Origin: Marinobacter sp. AC-23
GTDB lineage: Bacteria > Pseudomonadota > Gammaproteobacteria > Pseudomonadales > Oleiphilaceae
Reading direction: 5' to 3'
Assembly: GCF_001858325.1 (NCBI RefSeq)
Contig: NZ_MBPP01000089.1
Coordinates: forward strand, 1 to 64,000
Length of the DNA: 64,000 nucleotides
The notes under the pieces are model-generated. The model did no database searches. It was not told the origin of the DNA and was given only the letters and a program-made list of their open reading frames with translations. Below are positions 18,985-29,373 of the stretch, one piece after another. A program made the translations under genes and the position numbers. Within the stretch, counting starts at the first letter, position 1. The number at the start of each line of letters is the position of its first letter.

Positions 18985-19563
18985 TCAGAACTGGAACTTG
19001 AGACCAACCTGAGCAGTATCAAAGTCCGGGCCATCGTTGTTCAATTGACCATTGAAATCATCTTCATCAATGTCGACGTTATAACGGTTATATTCCAAGA
19101 ATGTGGTCAAGTGCTCTGTAATACGGAAGTCGACGCCAGCACCAATGACCGGGCTTACATCGTCGTATGTCTCGTCTTCATCAAACGCATCCACATCAAG
19201 TGCGGCCGCAAAAGCACCTGCTTTAGCGTACACACCAAAGCTATCTGTTACCGGTAAGCGACCAATCGCTACAAGCGCACCACCTTTGAGCTTAGCCTTG
19301 GTATCGTCTTCACCGAAGTTGCCGAAATCGACATAGTTTGCTTCCAGGGCAAAGAACTCGTTGAACTGATAGCCCAGGCCCGCGCCGTACAGATCGTTGG
19401 AGTCATCAAACTCCCCACCATGCGCCTTATATCCGCCGTAACTACCTTTGACGTATGGACCGGCTTGATCACGGTCGGGGGAACCCTGAGCGAACGCCAC
19501 AGGAGCTGCGAACACACTGGCGGACAATACGGATGCACAAGCAATGCGAGCTTTATAGTTCAT
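18985..19563 (-). CDS. Outer-membrane beta-barrel protein (OmpA/porin-like fold)
   Basis: A 192-residue protein with a cleavable signal peptide (first 25 residues, ending VAFAQG). The mature part is an eight-strand barrel by appearance, with alternating hydrophobic residues and acidic loops, and ends with the C-terminal Phe expected by the BAM machinery (AQVGLKFQF). Strand-like segments include YVKGSYGGYKA, ALEANYVDFGNF and LTTFLEYNRYNVD. The many Asp residues in the loops suit a marine or halophilic habitat. No substrate can be predicted. The 291-bp upstream gap (19564-19854) is AT-richer than its surroundings and probably holds the promoter and a leader. Confidence 0.85.
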   Translation of the reverse strand: MNYKARIACASVLSASVFAAPVAFAQGSPDRDQAGPYVKGSYGGYKAHGGEFDDSNDLYGAGLGYQFNEFFALEANYVDFGNFGEDDTKAKLKGGALVAIGRLPVTDSFGVYAKAGAFAAALDVDAFDEDETYDDVSPVIGAGVDFRITEHLTTFLEYNRYNVDIDEDDFNGQLNNDGPDFDTAQVGLKFQF

Positions 19564-19854
19564 AGCGTTTGATCCTCACTGGTTAAAATTTCCATTCAAT
19601 TCTGCATTCATGGGGAAGACAAACTGAACGGTCTGCCGCCCTGAATTGCATGAATCTACCTTAGAGTCTAAACGCATGATTTTGGGTTAAAGCTGCACTA
19701 CATTTTGTTCATTACCTCTTAACTTTATTCGCAGAAAAACCCAATATAGCCCTTTAAAATCAGACAATTAAACATTTAATAAATGCATGATAATAACGGC
19801 CAAAGATATCAGGCTTGTATGGGTTTTCCACGACAGCTACAGGCGCTTAAAGGA

Positions 19855-20367
19855 TCAGTCTGCGGGTGTTTTGTGGCCCGAAGTTGCACTCGCCGCCTTC
19901 AGGTCATCCGATTCCGAGCCTGTGGAGTCTGTAGACGGACGCATCATCGCCATACCGCCTTGCAGTAACAGCTCTTTCAACCGTGGATCGCTCTGTTCTG
20001 CCACACCCGCAGCGAAGGCCAACGCAGCGGCTTCCAGCGGATTGCGGGCAATCAGCGAACGCAGCACAGCAATGGGTGACTCAGAACCCTTGCCTGATTC
20101 GCTTTTTTGAGCATCTTGGCGAGCCTTGGCCGGACGGGTCATGCGGTAGAAAAACAGGGCCAGCAAGCACAGACATGCCAAACCCGTGATCGCCATGGCC
20201 CCTGGCTCACCAACAAGGGGAGCCAGGGCAAGAGTTGCTGCGCCTACCAGCAAATAAAAACCGGTAATCAGCAACGCCGTGAGTAACACCACAGCAAGCA
20301 CCACTCCGATCATAGCTGCAACAGCCTTACGAACGGCGCCCTTAATAGCAGCAGAGTCTGGCAACAT
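19855..20367 (-). CDS. Small membrane protein, phage-holin-like fold, function unknown
   Basis: A 170-residue protein with two membrane helices (about residues 18-45 and 55-75) in the arrangement of holin-superfamily or YqjE-like proteins, followed by a hydrophilic tail. Its start overlaps the stop of the DUF883 gene by one base (TGATG), so translation is coupled. The equivalent E. coli pair is the yqjD-yqjE membrane protein cluster; that parallel is an inference from fold and order. Confidence 0.7.
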   Translation of the reverse strand: MLPDSAAIKGAVRKAVAAMIGVVLAVVLLTALLITGFYLLVGAATLALAPLVGEPGAMAITGLACLCLLALFFYRMTRPAKARQDAQKSESGKGSESPIAVLRSLIARNPLEAAALAFAAGVAEQSDPRLKELLLQGGMAMMRPSTDSTGSESDDLKAASATSGHKTPAD

Positions 20368-20690
20368 CAGCGATCGAGCATCTTGCCTACGATAACACCG
20401 GCCAGAAACATGAGGATAATACTGAGAAACGGCCTCTCTTCAATTTTATGCTCCACGCTGTCTACGGTTTTTGAGCCTGCCTCTGTAGCGCGTGAAAGAG
20501 CCGCATCGCCCCGTTTACGAAGCTGATCCAGAACCGCATGGGTTTCTCGGCTGATTTCATCTTTCAGGCTATTGGCGTTGGATTTTTGACCCTCTGTAAC
20601 GGCTTTCGCCAGCGAAGCCAGGTCTTCACGCAGCAGTTTAAGATCCTCTTTCACACGGCCGTAATCATCTGTTGCTGTTTGCTTTTCCAT
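20367..20690 (-). CDS. DUF883 family protein (ElaB/YqjD/YgaM-like)
   Basis: A 107-residue protein with a long amphipathic coiled-coil N-terminal part (DLKLLREDLASLAKAV) and a single C-terminal membrane helix with the family's glycine-rich end (FLSIILMFLAGVIVGKMLDR). E. coli relatives are tail-anchored inner-membrane proteins that bind ribosomes in stationary phase. It is the first gene of a two-gene operon with the membrane protein downstream. The ATG start is preceded by AGGAGAC. Confidence 0.85.
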   Translation of the reverse strand: MEKQTATDDYGRVKEDLKLLREDLASLAKAVTEGQKSNANSLKDEISRETHAVLDQLRKRGDAALSRATEAGSKTVDSVEHKIEERPFLSIILMFLAGVIVGKMLDR

Positions 20691-20836
20691 GGGCTGTCTC
20701 CTGATTGATTCCTAACTTCATCCGACAGCGGTATGGGACAGGCCCGTTTATCCCTCAGCCTGCAACACCGCTTACAAATTACTCTAGCACAGAGTCAGGG
20801 TTTCGTAATTGAAACAGGTTTAGCACACCCGTACGC

Positions 20837-21726
20837 CTACTCCAACTGCTCCGGCCATGGTTGTTCCGGTTCATCCTTACGCACACGCAAAAAGCTTGCA
20901 AAACGAGGCAAACCGGTTGCAGTGCGGCCAGTGTATTTGAAGGTTATTCGGGTTCCCGGTGCGGGTGGCCGGGCACGCAGTTCATCGCTGAACCCGGTAC
21001 CAATGCGGAAGCGCCGACCACTCGGTAGCTCCACCTGCAAGGCACCCATCATGCCCCGAAGGCGACCTTTCCCAGGCAAGTGTTGAACGACTACCGCCTC
21101 TGCGTCCTCAAAGGTTTTTACCTTCAGCAAGTCATCGGAGCGGCCCGCTTTATACCGGCTGCCCCGCCGCTTCAGCATCAAGCCTTCACCGCCCTCCGCA
21201 ACCACTTTATCCAATCTAGTCATTAGCGCAGCATGAGACGTAGCCGGTGCCTGCTCCACAAGCTCAAGGAAACGCGAATCCGTGTTTGCCAGCAAGGCAT
21301 TCAGCTGCTCGTATCGTTCATGAAATGGCCCCGTGGCCGGCAAATCGAAGACATGAAACCGGATTTCACGCCACTCACGACCTACCGGAACCTGTTTGCG
21401 CACCGCCCCGGAAAGCTCTGCAAAACGCTGCCGCCCCATCCACAGCTCCCCATCCAGGGGGTATCGGGGAAATCTGCAACAAACCAGCCTGGCGCCTGAT
21501 ACTCGTTGCCATTACGGGATAAAAGCCTCTGGCCATCCCAGTAGGCCCTTACACCGTCCAGCTTCTCGCTGACCCAGTATTCCCCCAGCGCAACGCCTTG
21601 CTGATAACTGTTGGCCAGCGGCACTGGCGGCGAACTGGCCTCGCCAGCCCGCACCACAAGCATTAAAACCAACCATAAAACAGGCAACAAACACCTGAAA
21701 CCAAACCATTTTTGGCAAGTCAGCAT
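20837..21726 (-). CDS. ATP-dependent DNA ligase with signal peptide, apparent frameshift
   Basis: Small ATP-dependent DNA ligase, predicted to be exported. The start at 21726 gives an N-terminal signal sequence (LLPVLWLVLMLVVRAGEA). The nucleotidyltransferase lysine is in VSEKLDGVRAYWDG (motif I, KxDGxR). Downstream motifs include ARFHVFDL-like IRFHVFDLPATG, EGGEGLMLKRR (motif IV) and DLLKVK (motif V), and an OB-fold closes the protein. The frame breaks at the G run 21457-21461: the coding strand has ACCCCCTGG where ACCCCCCTGG is expected. One added C gives about 296 residues, normal for this minimal class. The gene follows tssM with no real gap; a TTG start at 21801 would overlap the tssM stop, but the ATG gives a better signal peptide. 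Periplasmic ligases of this type occur in Neisseria, Haemophilus and Vibrio. Confidence 0.85.
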
Positions 21727-21797
21727 TCCCTGGGCCTCGCCCTCTTCTGCGTATTCTTCACAGGCTTCTCCTTGCCACTTTATATAGTGCTGGTTAC

Positions 21798-24700
21798 TCA
21801 ATACAGGCTGCGCGGGATCTTGTATCCCGATAGCAGCTTCTGCGTGAACGGATTGGTGTTGCTTGCTGCATGCAGGCGATAGCGCATCTCACCGTCGTCT
21901 ACCTGGAACCGCACATCCACTGCGCTACTGCTGACACCGGTTATATCGGCCTTACCCAGCAACCTGAACAGTGCCCAAGGGCCGCTCTCGGAAATACTGC
22001 GCGGCGAGCGATTTACTTGCACCGGTACCAAGGTAATGCGGCTTTCTACCGCATCCCGTAGGGTGTTTGGCCAAACCAGTGGAATGCTCTGCCGCGGGCC
22101 GTGGCTGAATTCCACCAGCTGTCCATCCAGGTTTACAACACTGCGACGCTTGTTGGACGACAGGTTCAAGGGCTCCAGTGCAAACTCCACATCCAGCGTG
22201 CCGCTGCGCGTGAAGTAAGCACGGCGGATTTTATCGGCACTACCCAGTGACGCCAACACATCTCGGCGCACTAGCCCTGCCCGGCGGGCATCCCCAACCT
22301 GCTCCGGGTGATCTTCCAGGAACAGCTTCAGGTTCTCCTTGTAGAAGGTATCCAATACGCCACCCGGCGCAAAAAACCGCTCGAAATCCTGCAAAGCCAC
22401 ATCACGGCCAGCGCTGGCGTTAAACGGGTAGTGCCTGGCCAGATTTTGCTGGAACGGTTGATAAACCTCCCGATACCATTCCCGCTCAAGCTGCGCGACA
22501 GCCTGGTCCAGCAGCACGCGCCAGCTCTCTGTGGCCAGCCGGTTCAGCAGCCGGTTAATGGGTTCAGGCTGGTGCCCCGCCATCCGTTGCAGGGTGAAAA
22601 TCGGATCTGCACCCAGCAATCCCATTCTCGCACGAGCTGCATTGAGTGCGGCTTTACCCTTGTCTGGCGACTCCTGAACGTTGCGCATGTATTCGTGTAG
22701 CTCGGCCACTACCAGCATGATTTGGTCTAGCCCGCTAGGCTGATCTTCGTGCTTTTGAGTAAGCTGGTTCAGATCCGTAAACTGACGCTCGATGTTCTGC
22801 AACATACGAAAATGGGCGGACTGCTCTAGCAGCTCCCGGCCGCTACGCTATCCCCCCCAGCAGCAGGTATGAGCTGGGTATTCCGTCGAACCTGGCCAAG
22901 CAATTGCGCCAGTGGCTCATGGCCACCCGTAAGGCTTTCCAATACACGAACCCCGTGATTCAGATCTTCAAATTGCTGAATATCGACCCGGCTCAAGGCT
23001 GTGCGCCAGGCGTTGGCATAGTGCTCGGCATAGAGATTTTGCAGGCTGGCCTGCAACTCTGTCTCATCGGCTTTGCTGAAGTTCACATTATCCCGGCGAC
23101 CGAGCACCCAGCATCTACCAGAGCCAGCTCAGTAACGGTGGCAGATTTGCGCAGGAACCACTTCTCCAGGCCGTCACGGGTCAACAACGCGGGAATCGTT
23201 AAGGGATCAGATGCCAATGACTGCCCCAACGGATCTTCCCGATGCTCCCCTGCCGGCTCGCCATACTGATCCACTCGCACAAAGACGTTGCTGAATGCGG
23301 GGCCAGAGGTGCGGGCCAGGTCGGTTGGCTGGCTGAATGCCCTGCCTGCTTCAATCTCCAAGTCCCGGTACACACGATCTGGCGTCGACATCCGCCCAAG
23401 CTCGTGTTGCGACCACTGCACGCTGCTTTTGAAAGGCGCAAGCGCCATATCGGCGGCCACATCCCCGTTTTGGGCCTGATCCGCCAAATCGGTGTAGGTC
23501 ATGGCGTAGTCAAGGTGTGACATCAGTCTGTTCTGAACATCACGCCGGCCCGGGAAGGCACGCTGCCAGTATTCGCTCATGTAGTTGGTGACAATATCGT
23601 TGCGACGGCCACTGGCATCGTAGAGCATGCGCAACACACGCAGATGCTCAAGACGCTCCGGGCTATTGTCCGGTGCCCGGCTCATTTCACCCATCACCCC
23701 GAACATCAGCGCGGGCAGATACTGGTAGGCCAACATATCCAAGTACGAGGATTCCACTTCCGGCCCTACCTTATGGCCCTGGTACAGCCCCATGTCACTG
23801 ATAAATGTCCACTGCTTGCGATGATTTCCGAACGCCAGGGTTGCCTGGCGCAACTGATCCAGTGGCTCCAGCAAATTGCGGCCGGTAGTATCCGGCTCGA
23901 AGCCCACTGGCTGCCAGTTATCAACGAAGCGTTGCACCCGTGTCTCAACCGAGGCGGCCGCTTCGGCGTTTTTGATGAAATAATGCTGCCAGCCCGCCGT
24001 TATACCGGCACCGGCAAACACTGCGACAGCGGCGGCGATAGCCACCCTGCGTTGACGGCTACGTACAACCCGTCGGTTATCCCCGGCAAGCCCAGCTTCC
24101 GGATAAATAATTTCGGAAAACAGCGACTGGGTAAACAGGTTTGCTGACTGGCCCGTACGCTGAGCCGCCTGAATTGGGCCAGATATCTGGTAATGCCTGG
24201 CAGCGGCAGAGACAAAGGCATCTTCAGGCACCCCTTCTTGCACAACTGAGGTGAAATAGGTGCCCCGAACCAGTGCCGGCGTGGAGAAGGCATCCGCTGA
24301 AAGAAGGCTGGTCAGAAACGTTTCAAGTACCGGCTTCATGCCAGCCAGCTGGCGAGTGAACGAATAGGCGGCGGCTCTGTCTTCAGAGTCCCGGGTACTG
24401 GCCAACACGTCTGGCAAGCGCACATTCAACCGTGCGACCATTTCACTGAAGCGCTCCGTGAACTCATTTAACCATTCGTCGTTATCCAGCTGACCTTCCA
24501 GTTGGAAGGTAAACCCAAGAGCCTGCTCTTTCTCTTGTTTGCTGAGGGTGCGAACAAACGGCCCAAAGCCATAAAGCAGATCCATTTTAGTAAAGGAGAC
24601 ATACACCGGCAGGCGCGAGCCTATCTGCTCCATCAACTCCCGCAGGCGCGTGCGCAGCAGAATGGCATGGGCTTCGCGTTGCTCCTCGGTCGCTGTGCTC

Positions 24701-25407
24701 AGCCTTGCCAGATCAATCGCTAATATCACCCCGTTGAGCGGGCGTTGTGGACGGTTGCGCTCAAGCCACTGGATAAAGTGTCCCCAGAGCCGTTGCTGTA
24801 TTTCCCCGGCGGCGCTCTGGTTTTGATTCTGGCTCAGCAGTTCGCCATCGGGATCAATCAATACGCCGTTATCGCCGATCCACCAATCGAATCCGAACGG
24901 GTTGCGATCCGCACGATTATTGCGGGTTACGTTGGTTAGGGTATAAGTCTGCCCGGAACGCTGGATAAGGCTGGACTTACCCGCACCCTCCAGGCCCATT
25001 AGTAAGTACCAAGGCAAGCGATAGACCCCCCTGCGACCTGGCAGGTTGTTCTTCAGGGCAGCAAGCTGACGATCCAGTAACCGCTGCTGGCGACGCTCCA
25101 TAGGCAGAATCGGGTCTTCCTGCTCCTGCTGCTCCTCTGCTTTGGATGCATTAACCTTGCCCAAGCGCCGAGCCAACACCGTGCCCCAAATCATGGCAAC
25201 CAGTAACACAACACCCAACGTTACCAGCGCCCGAGCCTGCCAGGCCGCCAACGGGAACTCTCCGCGCACCTCCCATTCAGGACCGAGCCACCAGGTGGCT
25301 ATCAACAGCGCAATCAGGCCAAGCGCCAAAGTAACCGGTACTGCGTTTCGAATGTATGGCAGAAGCCAGCGACCGATGAGTAAAGCTTTTCTCCACATGG
25401 TGTCCAT
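21798..25407 (-). CDS. tssM: T6SS membrane-complex protein TssM (IcmF/VasK), two apparent frameshifts
   Basis: Largest inner-membrane subunit of the type VI secretion envelope complex with TssL and TssJ. Three N-terminal membrane helices (two in the first 65 residues, one near 440) enclose a cytoplasmic GTPase-like domain with Walker A GLEGAGKSS (Lys144). A long periplasmic region with the IcmF-related and C-terminal beta domains follows. The gene reads in three pieces. Near 23109 one T is missing (GATGCTGGGTG for GATGCTTGGGTG), and near 22835 one G is missing (GCCGGGAGCTG for GCCGGGGAGCTG). Correcting both yields about 1203 residues, as usual for TssM. It is the last secretion gene of the operon and is followed by the DNA ligase. 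Confidence 0.92.
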
Positions 25408-25455
25408 TCCTGCTGTTTATCCGTAATAAAGGTAGCTGTTGTCCCGACTTGGCTC

Positions 25456-26906
25456 TCAGGCCAGTCGTTCAAGTTGTTTCAGTAAAGCCGGTTCCCAGTC
25501 CTCAATCGCCAGACCATCCATCTGCTGCTGCAAGTCCTGAATCTGCCGGGAAGCCAGGCTTACCAAGCCGCTTTCTTTCATCAGCCGGGCCGATGCCAAA
25601 CGCCAGTAGAACTGCTCCCTCGGCTCCCGGGCTCCCGCCAGACCGTCTTCAAGCAACTGCATCGCCGGTGCCAGACCTTTCTGGGCGATAAGCTCCCGCG
25701 CCGTGTCATAGGCCTGTTCCCAGGGGCTGGCATTGCCGCCGGACTGCCCGGATGTGGGCGCAGACCAAAGCCATTGCTGTGCTTCTGCGGATAGAAATGG
25801 GGTGCCGTCGTTAAACGTTAGTTCCGCAAGCTGCGGTAGCCTTTCCACAAACTCATCAACGCCTGCACGAATGGCGTCAGAACAAGCATCACAACCTAAA
25901 GAAGAGGCCACACTGGCACTGAGTCGGTGCCCCTCAAGCCAGAACGGGCTTACCGACAGGCTCTGTTCAATGCGCTGCCAAAGGGCATGATCTGGCGACT
26001 TTTCCAGGGCTTCGCGGTATTCCGCAACACGATCTGCACTCACCGCCGCCAAGTCAGAGCGTTTGCCATCCCTGGTTGGCGGTACCGAGGTAATACTCTG
26101 CCAGATGGCGTACCGGCGAACCTGGTAGCCAGGGGGCGCTCGGGCTCAGTTCCGGTCAGCATATCCGCCACTTTTAACAAACTCTGGCGAGTAGCGCGCT
26201 CGTTACTCGGGTCCAATGTCAGCGCACCAAGCGATGGGCTGGCAGACGTTGCCGACGGCGCTGCGACCACTTTGGAATGATCACTTGCGGCGAAAGAGGA
26301 GCTGCCAGAAGATGCCTCTGCACTTTTTTCCGAACGATCTCCAACTTCCTGAACCTGCGGCAACTTTTCAACAGCTCGCTTTAGATCCACCAAGGCGTCG
26401 TCGGGCAGTTCTCTTTCTTGCACTTGCGCCTGGAGCTTGGCCAGTACCTCGAGGCAAAAACTGCGGCCATCTCCCACACTTGCATCAAAGGAGTTTTCTG
26501 CCACCCCTTTGCAAGCGCGCTGGAGCATCTGCGTGAACATCATTTTCCGGGCACGCTTGCCTTTGTCCCCCGGGTAAGGCCAGCCTTGCTCCCACCAGGT
26601 TTCCAGCACGCGTTGGAGCAGATAAAGCGAAAGCGCAAAACGCTCTCCGTCGCCGCCGCGCTGCAGCGCAATCAGGAGAAAGCCGAGGACTTTCAAATCC
26701 TTGCTGCGAGCAGACAGTATTTTCAGGGATTCGCTCTCAACCTTGCCCCAGTCAATGTCGGTATGGGCAAGAGAGCCGATTTTCATGATTTCGTCTTCCA
26801 GGAGCACGAGAGCTGCATCTTCGCCCAGCCCGTGACCTGCAGGCGACTCGCCTTCCAGCGGCGTGACGACCTGTTCAATGTAGGGATGCTGTTCTATAAC
26901 CTGCAT
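25456..26906 (-). CDS. tssA: T6SS protein TssA (ImpA-N domain, VasJ-like), apparent frameshift
   Basis: TssA organises the T6SS baseplate and sheath-tail assembly. The ImpA_N domain occupies about residues 10-150 (LEGESPAGHGLGED, DIDWGKVESESLKIL). A Ser/Ala-rich linker follows, then the C-terminal half with a second helical domain (EYREALEKSPDHALWQRIEQ). The frame breaks near 26129: CTGGCTACC should be CTGGGCTACC. Adding a G joins the two halves through a YQVRRYAIWQSIT-like segment and gives about 483 residues. The layout resembles V. cholerae VasJ (VCA0119). It lies between tagO and tssM, as in Vibrio. Confidence 0.9.
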
Positions 26907-26951
26907 ATCCGTTTATCCTCGCGTCCTTACGTTTGCGCTTTCGCGGCCCAG

Positions 26952-27623
26952 CTACCAGCCGCAGCTCTCGCGCAGAGGGCGAATGGCCTCCTCAAAGTCC
27001 GTCAAATCGAACAACAGGCCATCGATACGGCTGTTTTCCGAGTACACACGAACATCTGTTTTCGACCCTATTTGCTTAACCGTTCGAATAGCGGGCAGGC
27101 CGCGCCCGACACTGAGCACGTAGCCGTTATCACGCACTCTCCAAGCGCTCTGGCCCATCTGTTCTGTGGCTCCAAGCCCAAGGTTTACCCGTTCTGCATC
27201 CAGTGGTTTTGGCAACATAAGGGTAAGCTCGGTGATGTTGTTGTGGCACTGCAGGGCAAGTAAAGGCCGCGGCGGCTGTGCCCCCAACGCAGGCACTGTG
27301 ACCAGAAGGCCAGCGACCTGCCCAGTGTTGCGATAACCAACACCACCGGCGCCGGGATCCGCCTCCGCCTGCGCATAGGCCTCACGCCAGCGCCTGGAGC
27401 GCTTTATATTGCGCAAGCTATCGCCTGGCTCGATACCGACCTCTGGCTCTGCCAGAGGGGTGCCAAAAATCTCATCAAAACACGCCAACCGTTCCAGTCG
27501 CTGGGTTTCGCCGGTGCACTGGCGGGCCTCTTCCAGTAATCCTGCCTGTGCCGGCATACACAAAGCCGCAAGGGTCAACGCTCCCAGTGTTTGAACAAAA
27601 AAATTGGCGTGCAGATATCTCAT
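26952..27623 (-). CDS. tagO: T6SS-associated periplasmic protein TagO/VasI
   Basis: A 223-residue protein with a signal peptide (LTLAALCMPAQAG). The early motif ARQCTGETQRLERLACFDEIF is the conserved Cys-x(n)-R-L-x-C-(F/Y)D signature of the VC_A0118 (VasI, TagO) family; two cysteines probably form a disulfide. Its mechanism is unknown. Its ATG overlaps the vasH stop codon (27620-27623), so the two are translationally coupled. The position vasH-tagO-tssA reproduces the V. cholerae order. Confidence 0.87.
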   Translation of the reverse strand: MRYLHANFFVQTLGALTLAALCMPAQAGLLEEARQCTGETQRLERLACFDEIFGTPLAEPEVGIEPGDSLRNIKRSRRWREAYAQAEADPGAGGVGYRNTGQVAGLLVTVPALGAQPPRPLLALQCHNNITELTLMLPKPLDAERVNLGLGATEQMGQSAWRVRDNGYVLSVGRGLPAIRTVKQIGSKTDVRVYSENSRIDGLLFDLTDFEEAIRPLRESCGW

Positions 27624-29199
27624 GCTTCAGCTACCTGATACTTCAGACACTTGTGGGCGAGGGTGCGTTTTGGCAAACCGAGGCTCTCGGCGGCTTGAGC
27701 ACGGTTGCCGCCATATTGACGCAGGCGGTCTCGGATAATGGCGGCTTCAAACGCCTGGGCCGCCGCTTTAAGATCGCGGATATCATCCGTGCCCGGCACG
27801 GCGGTCACCTCTGAGCCATATGACTCGCCATCACAATTTTGGGTGCTGCACGGATCTGCGAACAGGTCTGTAAGCCTGAGCACTTCCGGCTGGATATCGT
27901 CTCCACCGGGGGTCTGCAAGCAGGCCAGCTCTATGATGTTGCGCAACTCCCGGGCATTGCCCGGAAAATCATAGGTTGCGAGCGCGCGCAGGGCGTGGCT
28001 GCTGATGCCCAAAGGGCCGCTGCCTTCACGTTCGGTGTACAGGCGAATAAAATGACGGCTGAGGGATTCAAGATCGTCCAGGCGTTCGCGCAGTGGTGTA
28101 ACCTGCAGCGGAAACTGGCTCAGGCGGTAGAACAGATCCCGGCGAAAGCTGCCGTTTTCGATGCTCTGACGCAGTGCTGATGGGTGGCAGCTACCAGGCG
28201 AAAGTCGGAATGCTGCTCCTTTTGCGCGCCAAGGGGCCGGAACTGGCGACTTTCCAGCACTCGAAGCAGCTTGGACTGCAACGCCATGGGCATGTCGCCG
28301 ATTTCATCCAGAAAAAGTGTGCCTCCATTTGCCTGAGCCAAAAGCCCTTCTTTGGCTTGGTCGGCGCCGGAAAACGCGCCTTTGGTGTGGCCGAAGAGTT
28401 CGCTCTCCAGCAGACTGTCTGGGATGGCGGCGCAGTTGACCACTACCATGGGGCCATTAGCGCGATCTGATAATTCGTGAATGCCTCTGGCAACCACGTC
28501 TTTGCCGCAACCAGTTTCGCCCTGAACCAGCACCGACAATTGGCTACCAGCGGCCCGAACGATTTGGGCGCGCAGCTTGGTCATGGCTTCTGAGGGGCCA
28601 ACGAGTGTTCGAGCCAGGGTTTCGCAGCGCTTACGGACAGTTTCGGCATCGTGCAGGTTGTCTAAAGAGCGTTTGAGTAGGCGGCGCTGCCACACTTGAT
28701 CACGGCTTTGTAGTTGTGCGATCCATTGATGCGTAAGCAGTTGCAGAAGTCCGCAATACAGGGGTTGGGCGGTTATGCCACTCCAGTCGGATTCGTCGCT
28801 ACAGAGTACGAGTATGCCGAGGGTTCTGCCGTCGTCGCCGCGCAGGGGTTCGAGCCACAAGGATTTAGGACGGTTGCTGGCTTCTATCAGGCTCTGAAAA
28901 CCTGGGTGGTCGAGGCGGTAGCTGGCGGCGCGGGTGAGTTCGCGGGCTTTGCCGGTTTGCAGCAGGTGGGCGAAGGGGTGGCTGAAGTCGCCGCAGTCGA
29001 ATTCGCCGGGTTCGGGCAGGTCGCTGCAGTGCAGTGTGCGGCCACTGAGGTCAAGTTCGAGTGCCCAACAGCGGGTTAAGCCGAAGGTGCTTCCCAGCTG
29101 TGTTGTGGCGGTTTTCAGCAAATCCGGCAAGGTGGTTTGGCGCGTCAGTGCGACTGCCAGCTCAATGCCGGTGTGCAGTTCCATCTGCATCCGTCCCAT
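27620..29199 (-). CDS. vasH: Sigma-54-dependent T6SS regulator (VasH-like), apparent frameshift
   Basis: Bacterial enhancer-binding protein expected to activate sigma-54 promoters of T6SS genes. The N-terminal 190 residues look GAF-like. The AAA+ domain has Walker A GETGCGKDVV, the sigma-54 contact loop GAFSGA (the usual Thr is Ser), and Walker B GGTLFLDEIG. The C-terminal Fis-type helix-turn-helix is GGNRAQAAESLGLPKRTL. The frame breaks at 28174: CAGCACTGCG should be CAGCACCTGCG, one missing C. Correction gives about 526 residues. Repeat copy 3 lies 52 bp upstream, in the gap after tssH. The ATG is preceded by AAGGGAAAGAGA. Confidence 0.9.
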
Positions 29200-29250
29200 T
29201 TCTCTTTCCCTTATGTTCCTGTTATCCGGTTCTGTACTGACCCGGTCGCA

Positions 29251-29355
29251 CAGCGTGGGGTTGAGCTTTCCAAAACACGCCGTGAATACGTCCCTGCAGG
29301 CTCCGCTTCGCCATCCATGGCTACGCAGGGTTTTGGAAAGCTCAACCCCACGCTG
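29251..29355. repeat. Variable-arm hairpin repeat, copy 3 (inverted)
   Basis: Perfect 26-bp arms (29251-29276 and 29330-29355) flank a 53-nt core (29277-29329) in reverse orientation relative to copies 1 and 2. The core shares AGCCATGGATGGCG and GGACGTATTCAC with the others; the arms are different. It lies in the 174-bp gap between tssH and vasH, inside the T6SS operon, where a 26-bp hairpin could influence read-through to vasH and the genes behind it. Confidence 0.88.
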
Positions 29356-29373
29356 CGCTAGATCACAGTTACT

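Noticed and set aside
22826-23107. A separate small gene between two tssM pieces
   Set aside because: Its translation continues tssM in another frame and it has no ribosome site; two one-base corrections fuse it into a normal TssM.
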